Shown here piece after piece: positions 1 through 9,197 of a DNA stretch of 64,000 nt. Every line of letters starts with the position of its first letter. Position 1 is the stretch's first letter. The notes under the pieces are model-generated. The model had not been told where the DNA came from. It saw only the letters and a list, made by a program, of their open reading frames with translations, and did no database searches. The translations under genes were made by a program, and so were the position numbers. The stretch lies in NCBI GenBank assembly GCA_903939755.1, contig CAJAII010000036.1, forward strand, positions 97,930 through 161,929, in the 5' to 3' direction. Source of the stretch: an uncultured Flavobacteriales bacterium (lineage in GTDB: Bacteria; Bacteroidota; Bacteroidia; Flavobacteriales_D; Crocinitomicaceae).

Positions 1-1
1 A

Positions 2-1408
2 AGCATGGCTGGTGGAACGATTTATTATTATGGATTATGGATGAAAATAGATCCTTCGGGCAATGTGTTGCAGGCAATGAAATTGAACTTTGAGGAGATA
101 AATAAGATAATTCCAACAAGCGATAATAATTTTATCATTATCGGAAGTGGTACAGGATTATTGTGCAATGGGGTTTGTAAAAAGGACATGTACATTGCTA
201 AAATTTCTCCAAGTGGAACCATAATTTGGGGGCGCTCCTTTGGAAATGCTATAAATGATGGAAATGATATTGCGTTTGATATTCAACCTGATAATTTAGG
301 CTTTTATATTGTTGCTGGGGAAGTGTATAATACCCAGTATAATCTAAAATCATTCATCTGTAAGTTGAATTTAAATGGAGACACCTTATGGACAAGGAGT
401 TTTGGTTCAACAAGCGGCCAACAATTGATTCAAACATTAAGTGTACGGACCAATGGCGAAATTTATGTTGGTGGGACGGCATCGAATGGAAGCGGAATGA
501 TACTATCAAAATTAACAAGTAATGGGGATCTTTTATGGTCGAAATCGTATGCAAATTATGGTAGAATTTATGGAATGTACGAGCAAGCCGATCAATCCTT
601 AACGCTTGTAGCGAATAATCCGGTCAATAATTATTATGTATTGACGCTATTAAATGTAGATGGGGTAGGCGCAGTAAATTGGTCAAAACAACTAACCTTG
701 GACCTTCCCGCGAGTGAAATATATGTGCGCTCTACCTATCAAGATGCTCAAAAAAATCTATATATCACAGGATATCATTACAATAAAACTTCTTATACAG
801 GAGATTGGCCCTTTCTTTTAAAAACAAACAACCTTGGAACAGTTTTATGGGCTAAATCATACGATGAGCATTTTGGTACTGGGAAGAGTATCAAGGAACA
901 TCCAAGTTTGGGAATTGTTTGGGCCGGAGAACACATTAAGGCATATGGCAATGCGACTCAACCAGACGCTTGGCTTGTTCAAACAGGCACTGATGGATAT
1001 TCGGATTGTTTTCAAACGATAGGCACCCTTTCACAAAATGTGGCACTTGTTCCGCTTACAAAATTTTATACGCGAATGAGCAGCTATATCACGGCAACTC
1101 CAATGCCGAGTACAAGTCCTTTAATCGTGTATTCAGTTGATAAATGCATGCAAAACTCCTTGGAGATAACAGAACATACCACCTTTCAATTTATAAATTC
1201 GAATGCATCTTTGATTTTTAAAATTCAAGATGAAGAACTATTTGTTCGAGTTACAGATGGTCAAGGAAGGGAATTGGCAAATGTTGTATTGAACAATATT
1301 GAAAATACAATAAGTACTCAAAATTGGCATACAGGTGTTTATTTTTTAAGTATCTCATCTGCAACTAAAAGCACAACACAAGCAATCTATGTGCAAAGTT
1401 TTGATTAA
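2..1408 (+). CDS. T9SS type A cargo protein with propeller-like repeats (5' end cut by window)
   Basis: This is a secreted or cell-surface protein of unknown role. The reading frame is open to the left edge, so the true start and signal peptide probably lie outside; the first ATG inside is at position 5. Residues 1-370 consist of repeats of about 50-60 residues built on the pattern 'G-x-x-x-W-(S/T)-(K/R)-S-(F/Y)-G' followed by a glycine-rich 'GEIYVGGTA'-like strand, which resemble a bacterial beta-propeller. The last ~85 residues (after SLEITEHTTF) have the type A T9SS sorting-domain pattern, ending with 'TGVYFLSISS' and a short basic/aromatic tail. The same repeats occur in the CHU_C protein at 9544-12825, but with the other kind of tail. 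T9SS export and surface attachment are inferred from the tail. Confidence 0.8.
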   Translation, partial: SMAGGTIYYYGLWMKIDPSGNVLQAMKLNFEEINKIIPTSDNNFIIIGSGTGLLCNGVCKKDMYIAKISPSGTIIWGRSFGNAINDGNDIAFDIQPDNLGFYIVAGEVYNTQYNLKSFICKLNLNGDTLWTRSFGSTSGQQLIQTLSVRTNGEIYVGGTASNGSGMILSKLTSNGDLLWSKSYANYGRIYGMYEQADQSLTLVANNPVNNYYVLTLLNVDGVGAVNWSKQLTLDLPASEIYVRSTYQDAQKNLYITGYHYNKTSYTGDWPFLLKTNNLGTVLWAKSYDEHFGTGKSIKEHPSLGIVWAGEHIKAYGNATQPDAWLVQTGTDGYSDCFQTIGTLSQNVALVPLTKFYTRMSSYITATPMPSTSPLIVYSVDKCMQNSLEITEHTTFQFINSNASLIFKIQDEELFVRVTDGQGRELANVVLNNIENTISTQNWHTGVYFLSISSATKSTTQAIYVQSFD

Positions 1409-1589
1409 TTAGTGTTTTAAGCGTATGTCCTCTCTTCACTCCTGCACTTGCTCTGCTGCGGATATTTAGTTGATCGCCTAATCTTGATAATTGCTGCAAA
1501 AATCCAACATTTCAATTTTTTATTATCTTCACAAAAGTATTACAGAAGGTAAGTTGGATCTGCCACTTATTAATTTAAATTCTAGGTTT

Positions 1590-3464
1590 ATGAAATCACT
1601 GATTTTATCAATAATTGTATTTACTTACTTACCCGTATTTTGCCAATTTACTATTCCATCACCCATAATAAATGTTGGGAATTATATAATCACTGATACC
1701 GTTTATATGGATCCTCAAGGCAGTGATGCTAACCTTGGGACATTTTCTTCTCCTTTACAAACATTTGCAGCCGCTGTTCAAATGTTGCCATGGGGAACGG
1801 CAGGAATTAATGGGGGGCATGCGTATGGCGTAATTATGTTGAAGCCAGGGTTTTATCAGACCACATCAGGATTTCAGCAATATGCTAATAACTGGCAAAA
1901 TAATGGGGTCTATAAAGATATTAGCGTCGAAGGAATAGGTAGCGTTATCATTGGTGGCACAGCGGCCAATTTGTCAACTGGGCACTTACTGCAGTTAAGC
2001 GGTGACCATATTTTTGTAAAAAATATCACATTACAATATTCTTCAGGAACTGGGCTTTTAATTTCAAGAGTAAATCCTCGTCAACGAAATATATTAATCG
2101 ATAATGTGACGGTAGACCATGTTGGCTCCTTTTCCATGCTAAGCAAAGCAGTCGATACGATATCCATCATTAATTCAAAGTCCCTATATGCAAGTAGAAT
2201 TGGGTTTGAAAACTCGACTTCTCCTTGCCAGTGGCCTAGTGGAATTAAATTGTTAGATAATTCAAATTGCATTGTAAACAATTGTGAAGTAGCGTATACC
2301 CGTGGGGAAGGATTAAACTTTCAAAATAGCACCCTTTGCAATGCATACAACAATCAATTACATGATAATAGTTTGAATTTCTATGATGAAAATTCATCTA
2401 AAATAATGTTTCATAAAAATATGATCTATAATACCCCTAACATCGGATCGCAATATTGGCGTGGCTGTCTGGCTGATACATCTGCTATTTGGTCGGGAGA
2501 TGGAATCTTAATTGCAAATGAAGGGTCATGTTCAACGGGATCAAATCCAGTATTTGAAAATTGTAGTACAAAATGTAGCTTACCAACTGCTTATTTCCCT
2601 AATGTCGATAGTATATTTATCTATAATAACATCGTACAGAAAGTAGGTTCAGGGGTTTCTTTTTGGGAGGGGGTAACAAATATTGTCGGATTTAATTGTA
2701 TCAAAAATGTCTTTGTTTTTAACAACACGTTCATAGAAACAATGGGAATGCCTGGAGCTGGTAATATTGGACATGTAAATTTTTACTTTCCAAGTTATAA
2801 CCTTATTTCTAATAGCTTTTATGGAAGTATGGAAAACATACAAATTTTTAATAATATTTTCACCTTTGACACATTGGCTTACGCTACTATGCAGCCATTA
2901 AAAAAAACGCTTAATGCCTTCCACCCAACACCTAATGCTATTTTCAGTTCCAATAATTTATGGATTAAATCTCATAGTTCATTGGGACTTGGGGATGAGG
3001 TGAGATCAACGATGCCCGTATCAACTTATTCATTATTGGACTCTGTCTATTCGATTACTCCGTGTTCTGATCATATGTATTGGGTAAAGTCAGTTCCCGC
3101 ATCATTCCCTTTTTTAACTATTGATTATTTAGGGCAACCTAGAACTAGTCCAACAACCAATGTTGGTGCTATTGAATATAAGCTTAATTGCTCCAATCTT
3201 GGACTCAACGATTTTGCTACGACCATTGAGAAACCGCTCTTATTTCCTAATCCTTGCGTTAGTTGTAGTAGCGTTAGGATTTCTAATTTACCAGAAGATA
3301 AAGTTGTATCGTATGTCGTATATAATTCCTTGGGCTTGGAGATTTTGACCGGCGTACTAAAATACAATTCAATAGAAACAAATCTATTGCCCTCAGGTAT
3401 TTATTATGTGCAATTGAGGGGAGAAAGTAAATCGCCCTTTCAAAAGTTAATTATTCAAAAATAA
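1590..3464 (+). CDS. T9SS type A secreted right-handed parallel beta-helix protein
   Basis: An exported protein of about 624 residues. I chose the ATG at 1590 because it opens a signal peptide (MKSLILSIIVFTYLPVFCQ); the frame extends upstream to a TTG at 1491, but that would place 33 non-signal residues in front. The body begins with a DUF1565-like segment (YMDPQGSDANLGTFSSPLQT) and continues with short Asn-rich strands such as 'ILIDNVTVDHVG', 'CIVNNCEVAYTRGEGLN' and 'IFIYNNIVQKV', typical of pectate-lyase-like right-handed beta-helices. The C-terminal ~80 residues (LLFPNPC... to the end, with 'LPSGIYYVQL') form a type A sorting domain. A carbohydrate-binding or carbohydrate-cleaving role is possible from the fold, but no catalytic residues can be named. 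Confidence 0.85.
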   Translation: MKSLILSIIVFTYLPVFCQFTIPSPIINVGNYIITDTVYMDPQGSDANLGTFSSPLQTFAAAVQMLPWGTAGINGGHAYGVIMLKPGFYQTTSGFQQYANNWQNNGVYKDISVEGIGSVIIGGTAANLSTGHLLQLSGDHIFVKNITLQYSSGTGLLISRVNPRQRNILIDNVTVDHVGSFSMLSKAVDTISIINSKSLYASRIGFENSTSPCQWPSGIKLLDNSNCIVNNCEVAYTRGEGLNFQNSTLCNAYNNQLHDNSLNFYDENSSKIMFHKNMIYNTPNIGSQYWRGCLADTSAIWSGDGILIANEGSCSTGSNPVFENCSTKCSLPTAYFPNVDSIFIYNNIVQKVGSGVSFWEGVTNIVGFNCIKNVFVFNNTFIETMGMPGAGNIGHVNFYFPSYNLISNSFYGSMENIQIFNNIFTFDTLAYATMQPLKKTLNAFHPTPNAIFSSNNLWIKSHSSLGLGDEVRSTMPVSTYSLLDSVYSITPCSDHMYWVKSVPASFPFLTIDYLGQPRTSPTTNVGAIEYKLNCSNLGLNDFATTIEKPLLFPNPCVSCSSVRISNLPEDKVVSYVVYNSLGLEILTGVLKYNSIETNLLPSGIYYVQLRGESKSPFQKLIIQK

Positions 3465-3534
3465 TTTTGTGTTTGTTTACTGGTAGTGGCTCCACATTAT
3501 TGGTTATGTTGCGGAACAGAGAATAATATTCCTT

Positions 3535-4101
3535 TTAATAAGTACTAAACAACATCATTACTCCTTCTAAAAGATCAAGTGAGGCTTTTAAGATAAATAG
3601 GTAATAAATCGGAAGCATTTCTTTTCTAAGGTAGAGATAGATTACCAAAACGCTGAAGGGTAGGTATGCTAGAAAAGCAATCATTGGAATTTGACTGGCA
3701 ACTAGCAGTCCTAAAAGAAGGGAAAAGATAATCCATTCCTGCATTTTTTTCGGACGAATCAGCGCACCAAAAAAGACGATTAATAGGAGAAGTTGTACTA
3801 ACTTAAATACATCTGGCCAAATGGAAGCTTGGAAAATTTCTAAGTCTTGACCATTAATGAATATTTCCAACACGAATGGTTTTGAGGCAATAGCAAAAAG
3901 TAGAGCGCTGAGAAACAATCCTAAAACAAGGCGTTTTTTTCGGTTGTCAGCCCAGAAAAGAAAGCGTAAACCGACGATAAAAACAATGGAATCAAATAAG
4001 GGGAATGGCAGCACAAGGAAGCCTTTTTCTATCAAGATGATTATGCCATACAAAAGTATCGTAAGTAAACTTAGAAATACAATTCTGGCTTCTCGTCCCA
4101 T
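3535..4101 (-). CDS. Hypothetical polytopic membrane protein
   Basis: A 188-residue protein with about six hydrophobic helices (roughly residues 7-24, 28-49, 57-75, 97-113, 121-137 and 138-156) separated by short basic loops (DNRKKR, RPKK). I do not recognise the family. Its ATG abuts the stop codon of the methionine aminopeptidase gene with no base between them, so it is almost certainly the last gene of the acyl-CoA reductase-map operon and translationally coupled. Its function is unknown. Confidence 0.75.
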   Translation of the reverse strand: MGREARIVFLSLLTILLYGIIILIEKGFLVLPFPLFDSIVFIVGLRFLFWADNRKKRLVLGLFLSALLFAIASKPFVLEIFINGQDLEIFQASIWPDVFKLVQLLLLIVFFGALIRPKKMQEWIIFSLLLGLLVASQIPMIAFLAYLPFSVLVIYLYLRKEMLPIYYLFILKASLDLLEGVMMLFSTY

Positions 4102-4896
4102 TTATTTACCTAATTGTTCGTAGATAAAATCAAAAGTGGATAGTATGATTGGTTGACCTTCAACCACAGCAATATTATGTTCAAAATGTGCACTTGGCTT
4201 CCCATCAGCTGTAACAATGGTCCATTGATCCTCTAATGTTTTCACCTTTTCTGTACCCATATTAATCATTGGTTCAATGGCAATGGTTAATCCATTTTGA
4301 ATACGCTTTCCTCTTCCACGTCTTCCATAATTAGGAACTTGTGGCTCTTCATGTAATGCCTTGCCAAGTCCATGGCCAACTAGATCGCGCACCACGCCAT
4401 AACCATGTGCTTCCGCGTGCTGTTGAATGGCAAAACCAATATCTTCCATTCTATTTGCTGTTGTACACTGCTCAATTCCTAAATACAAGCATTCTTTTGT
4501 TACGTCAAGTAATTTCTTTATTTCTGGCGCGACTTCTCCTATTTCAAAGGTGTAAGCGTGATCTCCATAATATCCTTTGTATATTGATCCACAATCAACC
4601 GAAACTACATCGCCGTCTTCAAAAGGACGGTCAGTAGGTAATCCGTGCACTACTTGTTCATTTACAGAAATTAGTAAAGTACTTGGACATCCATATAAAC
4701 CTAAAAATCCCGGGATGGCATTTTGCGATCGAATGTAAGCTTCCGCCATTTTATCTAAACTCCTTGGAGTGGTTCCCGCATGCATGTGCTTGGTAATAAG
4801 CCCTAAAGTTCTGCTCACAATCTGTGCTGCTTCACGCATGATGTTTATCTCATCAAGGGTCTTGTATTTGATCGAATTATTAGCTAAAAATGACAT
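4102..4896 (-). CDS. map: Methionine aminopeptidase, type I
   Basis: Removes the initiator methionine from nascent cytosolic proteins. All five conserved metal ligands are visible: D101 (SVDCG), D112 (YGDHAYTF), H175 (LVGHGLG), E208 (IAIEPMIN) and E239 (FEHNIAVVEG), together with substrate His84 (VVHGLP). The 264 residues match the usual length of type I enzymes without a zinc-finger extension. It follows the acyl-CoA reductase gene by 19 bases and abuts the membrane-protein gene. A perfect TAnnTTTG box on the minus strand (4902-4909) ends only five bases before the ATG, so an additional leaderless transcript is possible. Confidence 0.97.
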   Translation of the reverse strand: MSFLANNSIKYKTLDEINIMREAAQIVSRTLGLITKHMHAGTTPRSLDKMAEAYIRSQNAIPGFLGLYGCPSTLLISVNEQVVHGLPTDRPFEDGDVVSVDCGSIYKGYYGDHAYTFEIGEVAPEIKKLLDVTKECLYLGIEQCTTANRMEDIGFAIQQHAEAHGYGVVRDLVGHGLGKALHEEPQVPNYGRRGRGKRIQNGLTIAIEPMINMGTEKVKTLEDQWTIVTADGKPSAHFEHNIAVVEGQPIILSTFDFIYEQLGK

Positions 4897-4901
4897 AGTT
4901 G

Positions 4902-4909
4902 CAAAGGTA
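4902..4909 (-). promoter_or_regulatory. -7 box TACCTTTG just upstream of map
   Basis: An exact match to the Bacteroidota -7 consensus TAnnTTTG on the minus strand, ending five bases before the map ATG. No clear TTTG -33 partner is visible. If it is used, transcription would start at or next to the ATG. Confidence 0.4.
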
Positions 4910-4915
4910 ATGAAA

Positions 4916-5965
4916 CTAATCGTATCCTAGATTATGTAGCCAATCCATCGTGTTCAAGTTGTCTGCATAATCATCGATTTGAGGTTGTTGAGAACTCCCG
5001 AAAGGTTGATAATCATTTCCTATGATGCATTGGATTTCTTCCTTATGAATTTCGAGGTAGCTTGTTATTTCTACAGGATCTTCGTAATAATGATAATAAA
5101 TCATGCCGATAGGTGCATGCAGCGCTTCACTTTCTTTTAATAATACAAAATTGTTGTCAAGAAAAACTTCTAAATTCATTAAATGAATCGTTTTATGATA
5201 GTCGTAATTGTTTCCGTATTTTTTGTTGTTTATCACATCTGAATAGGAAATAATTTGTTCAAAGAAGGTAGTTAATAAAAAACCTTTTGGGAGTAGTAAA
5301 TGACTTACATTCCTGCAACCTCGTCCGAAATATAAAAATATATCTTCACCGAGTGCGCATAGTTCTTCGTTTGTTTCTTTACCAGTAAGTATGGCGACGG
5401 AACTTCTATTTCCTCTAAAAATGTGTGGAACTTTTGAAAAGTAAGACTGAAAATGTAGGAGGGATGCACTTCCTCCGGTAGCAATTACAGCGTCAAAGGA
5501 AGCTAATTTACCATCGGCTAATTGGATTTTATTTTCAAATCGTGGATCAATATCAAGCAATGCATCACGGATAAAATGAAAAAGCCGATTGTCCTCAGAA
5601 CTTAATTTTACCTGGATTTGAAAACCTGCAAAAAGCACACAGAGAAAATCATGAAATCCAACCAATGGGATGTTTCCTGCCATTATTACAGCAATGGTTT
5701 TATCCCTTTCAGCACTAGGGTAGTTGCTTAGCCATTGCTCCAGCTTTTTTTCGTTTAGCCAACTCGCTAGGTTGCGGAGAGAAAGACGTACTAACTCTTC
5801 TGAATACCATCCGTTATGAAAAATTTCTCTTTGAATGGCCAAATTAAAGCGCTCGTAACTTGTCTGATCACAGGGCAGGCTTGCTAAATGCGGCTTATTT
5901 TCCCCTAACGCTGTCATCAATTCACCCAATCGGGTAAAACTCTTAATCAATTCATATTGGTTCAT
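4916..5965 (-). CDS. Acyl-CoA reductase, LuxC family
   Basis: A 349-residue member of the LuxC/acyl-CoA reductase family (aldehyde-dehydrogenase-like fold), which reduces acyl-CoA or acyl thioesters to aldehydes with NAD(P)H. The core pieces are visible: 'IAVIMAGNIPLVGFHDFL' (91-108, nucleotide-binding region), 'IATGGSASLLHFQSYF' (161-176) and the Cys motif 'YFGRGCRNVS' with C217 as probable acyl-accepting nucleophile. It is shorter than LuxC proper (~480). It heads a minus-strand operon with map and a membrane protein and is divergent from a ferredoxin gene 82 bases away. No lux genes accompany it, so bioluminescence is not implied; the physiological substrate is unknown. Confidence 0.85.
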   Translation of the reverse strand: MNQYELIKSFTRLGELMTALGENKPHLASLPCDQTSYERFNLAIQREIFHNGWYSEELVRLSLRNLASWLNEKKLEQWLSNYPSAERDKTIAVIMAGNIPLVGFHDFLCVLFAGFQIQVKLSSEDNRLFHFIRDALLDIDPRFENKIQLADGKLASFDAVIATGGSASLLHFQSYFSKVPHIFRGNRSSVAILTGKETNEELCALGEDIFLYFGRGCRNVSHLLLPKGFLLTTFFEQIISYSDVINNKKYGNNYDYHKTIHLMNLEVFLDNNFVLLKESEALHAPIGMIYYHYYEDPVEITSYLEIHKEEIQCIIGNDYQPFGSSQQPQIDDYADNLNTMDWLHNLGYD

Positions 5966-6024
5966 GTGGTAAAGTTAATCTCTTTTTTCCATGTACTTCA
6001 AACGGCAGTTTCGTATAAGCTCCT

Positions 6025-6032
6025 TATATTTG
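6025..6032 (+). promoter_or_regulatory. -7 box TATATTTG of the ferredoxin gene
   Basis: An exact TAnnTTTG match lying 15 bases before the ferredoxin ATG, in the short divergent spacer with the acyl-CoA reductase gene. The -33 element is not obvious. The leader downstream is A-rich (TGTAAAAAAAAGTAAAA), as is usual for translation starts in this phylum. Confidence 0.6.
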
Positions 6033-6047
6033 TAAAAAAAAGTAAAA

Positions 6048-6395
6048 ATGGCAATTACGATTACAGATGAGTGCATAAATTGCGGGGCTTGTGAACCAGA
6101 ATGCCCAAACAATGCAATTTATGAAGGAGGAGCCGAGTGGAAATATGCTGATGGTACTTCTCTTAAAGGAATACTTACTACTTTAGATGGAAATACTGTT
6201 GACGCTGATACGGCATTTGCGCCAGTTAATATGGATGTATATTATATTACGCATGACAAGTGTACAGAATGTGTTGGATTTCATGATGAACCTCAATGTG
6301 CTGCTGTTTGTCCTGTTGATTGTTGTGTGGATGATCCAGACTATCGTGAGTCAGAAGATGAATTGTTGGCCAAAAAGAATTTCATGCATGTTTAA
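6048..6395 (+). CDS. Ferredoxin with two 4Fe-4S clusters
   Basis: A 115-residue bacterial-type ferredoxin and cytosolic electron carrier. The first cluster motif is C-x2-C-x2-C-x3-CP at '[12 protein letters not shown]' (9-20). The second is '[18 protein letters not shown]', where the second and third Cys are separated by eight residues, as in Azotobacter-type (Fdx/FdxN-like) 2[4Fe-4S] ferredoxins. A segment of about 50 residues between the motifs contains 'EWKYADGT'. It is transcribed divergently from the acyl-CoA reductase, which suggests but does not prove a shared redox function. The next gene starts 10 bases after the stop codon. Confidence 0.93.
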   Translation: MAITITDECINCGACEPECPNNAIYEGGAEWKYADGTSLKGILTTLDGNTVDADTAFAPVNMDVYYITHDKCTECVGFHDEPQCAAVCPVDCCVDDPDYRESEDELLAKKNFMHV

Positions 6396-6405
6396 ATTCT
6401 TCTAG

Positions 6406-8667
6406 ATGAAATTTTTACTAACCTTTTGTTTAGTTCTTTTTTCATTTTTAGGAAGTTTTCTATTTGGTCAAGATCCTGATTCCATCTTATTTTCGAATAG
6501 TAATTTTAAACGAGTTACGGTAAATATTCATTTTGTCTCCACGCTAAAAAATCAATTGGTTTCCAATCAAGTTGCCAAAGAAGTATCGGAAGTTTTTAAG
6601 AATGCCAAGATTGATATTCGCTTCTTAAGGTACAATTTCGCTGACAAAAACACCCCTGAAATATTTACTTCCCCGCTTGCAAACTCTTACAGTTATACAC
6701 GTCAGATGCGTACTTGTCGAGACCTCTTTTTTAAGGATAAGCACGAGAAAAATGACAATGATTATTATATTTTTCTTGTCGGGGACTTTTCGGATAAAAG
6801 CACACTTGGATTTGCTATTCCCAACAAACATGTTTCCTTTATTAAATATAGCGAATTACCAAATTTCAGCAAATCCATTTCCTCTTGTCTAATGAAAGCT
6901 AGAGGCGTTTCTATTTTATCGGATTCATCAGCATTAGCGGTCCAAAATATAAATAAATTATTGACGTGGAAAGAATGCTTAGAATTGAGACAATCAACCT
7001 CATTTTTTAAAATTTTGGATGATTATGAATTTGTGAATTCCAATAATGGACTTGTCGCCTATTATTTATGGAATGAAGATAGAAATGGGAACATCATATT
7101 AGCGAAAGATGGCGATTATATTACTAGTATTACAAGGCCATTTAAACGTAATTATACGATCGTTCATCTTAAAATTGTCAATCCACTTTTCTGGCAATTA
7201 TACAGCAATTCCTATTTTGTGATAAGTCCAATGCATCTATTAGTGCTAATCCTTGTCTTGATTTTATTGCTTTATTTGAGAAAAAAAGTGAATGCTCGGA
7301 TCCTAAAAAGTAGCTGGTATAAAAGATGGCTTTTTAGAATTTTTAAATTCATAATGGTTTTTGTATCCATTGCGATTATTGGTAGTGCTTTCTATTTCGT
7401 GAATAAGTATTATACGTATCATTTCCTTGAAAATCATCAATTTGACATGTTTAAGAATTATTCATCTAAAAAGGTGCTTCTTGGCTTAGGCTCTCATCCA
7501 GATTTAATCAAAAAGAATCAAGGTAAAAATGTCTCGGAAATACTTATTTGTAAAAAAGGTAATTGGGCCTCTCGAAAAGTGAAAGCTGTTTTGTATTTTG
7601 ATATACAAGAAAACAAGAAAGGAAAGGCCTCTATGGTATTCAAGAAATCTACCAATCAACTAATCATAAAAGGCAGGAATTATCCTACATTTAATCATTA
7701 TTTTGTCTTTACACGTAGGTCCGTTGCTGGTTCAATCATTTCTCAGACGATTTATGATTTTAAGGGTAAAGTCATTGAGCCAACATTTTTTGCTAAGAAT
7801 CCCAGTAAACGGATTCTGTTGTTTGTTAATGGTTACCGGCCTGTATCTACTTCGAGTGATCTAGAGAAAACGTTTAGTGCCATCCAAGCGAAAGGACTAG
7901 AAATACCAGCATCTAGCCATTATATTTATGACAATGACCGTTTTGCGTATTGGTCACCATGGAAAAATTTTAATGTTTTATTTGAAAATAGAATCCAAGC
8001 GGACAATGTTTATTATGCGGATGGGCACCATTCGATTTCCACGTCAAATTACGGTACACTAATTAACTTTTCGAATGCAATGGCTTTTTATCCGAAGCCT
8101 TGTAAGAATTTAAGCGCGCATCATTGTTACCAGGCTGCGAATTTCAGCAATACTATGGTGAATAGTTTAAATATGTTGCCTACGATCCCTAATATTGAAG
8201 GGTTTAACATTCGTCGGAAAAACGGGCGAATGGCTGGAGTAAATTTATTGCAGTTGTTAAATGATATTCCGAACAGATCGAATAATGATACAATTTATAT
8301 AGTGGCTCATAGTATGGGATATGCCTATGCATTGGGGATAATAGAGGTGCTGAGTAAAAATATTAAATTTGGCGGCTTTTATATTTTCGCGCCCGAAAAT
8401 GCTTCATCAGGAAGGGTAGACAGTAAGCAATGGGATGAAGTTTGGCAATACGGATCCAACCTCACAAATCTGCCAAAAGATGCTCCATGTTTACAGGATG
8501 GTATTGCTCCTCAATTTAACGTGAAAGGGCTTTCTCCAACTAATATCATTCATTTCCCTAGTGAATTAGATAAATTCAGGGGATTTTCAGCGAGTCATTT
8601 TATTGGAAACTTTACATGGATCTTTGATATTCCTCGTGGTCAATCTGGTGCAGTAAAAGGAAACTAG
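6406..8667 (+). CDS. Membrane-anchored alpha/beta-hydrolase-like protein, unknown function
   Basis: A 753-residue protein. An N-terminal signal peptide (MKFLLTFCLVLFSFLGSFLFG) is followed by an extracytoplasmic domain of ~250 residues, two transmembrane helices (about 272-291 and 308-333) separated by a strongly basic loop (RKKVNARILKSSWYKRW), and a C-terminal half with an alpha/beta-hydrolase signature: the oxyanion-side strand 'KRILLFVNGYRP' and nucleophile elbow 'IVAHSMGYAYALG' (Ser636). The N-terminal domain (VTVNIHFVSTLKNQ...) faintly recalls secreted metalloprotease-like proteins of Bacteroidota, but no HExxH is present. The gene follows the ferredoxin gene by 10 bases and is probably co-transcribed; it ends five bases from the convergent Smr-domain gene. 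I cannot name its substrate. Confidence 0.75.
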   Translation: MKFLLTFCLVLFSFLGSFLFGQDPDSILFSNSNFKRVTVNIHFVSTLKNQLVSNQVAKEVSEVFKNAKIDIRFLRYNFADKNTPEIFTSPLANSYSYTRQMRTCRDLFFKDKHEKNDNDYYIFLVGDFSDKSTLGFAIPNKHVSFIKYSELPNFSKSISSCLMKARGVSILSDSSALAVQNINKLLTWKECLELRQSTSFFKILDDYEFVNSNNGLVAYYLWNEDRNGNIILAKDGDYITSITRPFKRNYTIVHLKIVNPLFWQLYSNSYFVISPMHLLVLILVLILLLYLRKKVNARILKSSWYKRWLFRIFKFIMVFVSIAIIGSAFYFVNKYYTYHFLENHQFDMFKNYSSKKVLLGLGSHPDLIKKNQGKNVSEILICKKGNWASRKVKAVLYFDIQENKKGKASMVFKKSTNQLIIKGRNYPTFNHYFVFTRRSVAGSIISQTIYDFKGKVIEPTFFAKNPSKRILLFVNGYRPVSTSSDLEKTFSAIQAKGLEIPASSHYIYDNDRFAYWSPWKNFNVLFENRIQADNVYYADGHHSISTSNYGTLINFSNAMAFYPKPCKNLSAHHCYQAANFSNTMVNSLNMLPTIPNIEGFNIRRKNGRMAGVNLLQLLNDIPNRSNNDTIYIVAHSMGYAYALGIIEVLSKNIKFGGFYIFAPENASSGRVDSKQWDEVWQYGSNLTNLPKDAPCLQDGIAPQFNVKGLSPTNIIHFPSELDKFRGFSASHFIGNFTWIFDIPRGQSGAVKGN

Positions 8668-8672
8668 CTGGT

Positions 8673-9194
8673 TTAAAATGGAGTAGCTTTTGATAATTGT
8701 ATTTCGATAAAAGAGGCACCAACTCCTCGAGGCGAATAGTTGGCATCGTGAAGACTAAAGCCTTCTTTTGATTGAATGAGGAATCTTATTTCTTGAATTA
8801 ATTTACCTTCTCCAACCCCATGAATAACGATAAACCGATTGGTCTTTTTTTGAATCATTTGGTTGGTAAAGCGTTTGAAGGTGTCTATTTGCAACAAAAA
8901 TTTATCATGAGCACTTAACAAGGAATCTGTTTCAATAAGATGTTCAATGTGTAAATCAATTTGAGGCAGTTGACCCTTATTATCTTTAACTGTTTTTTGC
9001 TGAAGATCAAACTCTTTTTTAGGAATATTTCCATGCAAAGGAATCTCTTGTCTTTTGACCAATTCACTTCTTAGGACCTTGCGTTCAAATGAAAATTCAT
9101 CGCGAACAATAGCTATATTCGTTTGAATTTCAAGAATAATGAAGATCCCGCTTTCTTTTAATAGAGATACTTTTTCGCCAATTTCGAATAACAT
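8673..9194 (-). CDS. Smr-domain protein (MutS2 C-terminal-like)
   Basis: About 173 residues from the ATG at 9194 (the frame extends two codons to a TTG at 9200, less likely). The N-terminal ~55 residues form a small beta-rich module (MLFEIGEKVSLLKESG), and residues ~90-170 are an Smr domain: 'IDLHIEHL' (the DLH motif), 'IVIHGVGEGKLIQEI' (the HGxG motif) and a terminal beta strand 'ASFIEIQL'. Smr domains are nicking endonucleases or nucleic-acid-binding modules; stand-alone versions have been linked to ribosome or RNA quality control. A TAnnTTTG box ends three bases before the ATG, so the gene may be transcribed leaderless. Confidence 0.85.
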   Translation of the reverse strand: MLFEIGEKVSLLKESGIFIILEIQTNIAIVRDEFSFERKVLRSELVKRQEIPLHGNIPKKEFDLQQKTVKDNKGQLPQIDLHIEHLIETDSLLSAHDKFLLQIDTFKRFTNQMIQKKTNRFIVIHGVGEGKLIQEIRFLIQSKEGFSLHDANYSPRGVGASFIEIQLSKATPF

Positions 9195-9197
9195 AGG

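Noticed and set aside
4916..5965. A bioluminescence (lux) operon
   Set aside because: Only a LuxC-like reductase is present; luxA, luxB, luxD and luxE are absent from the neighbourhood.
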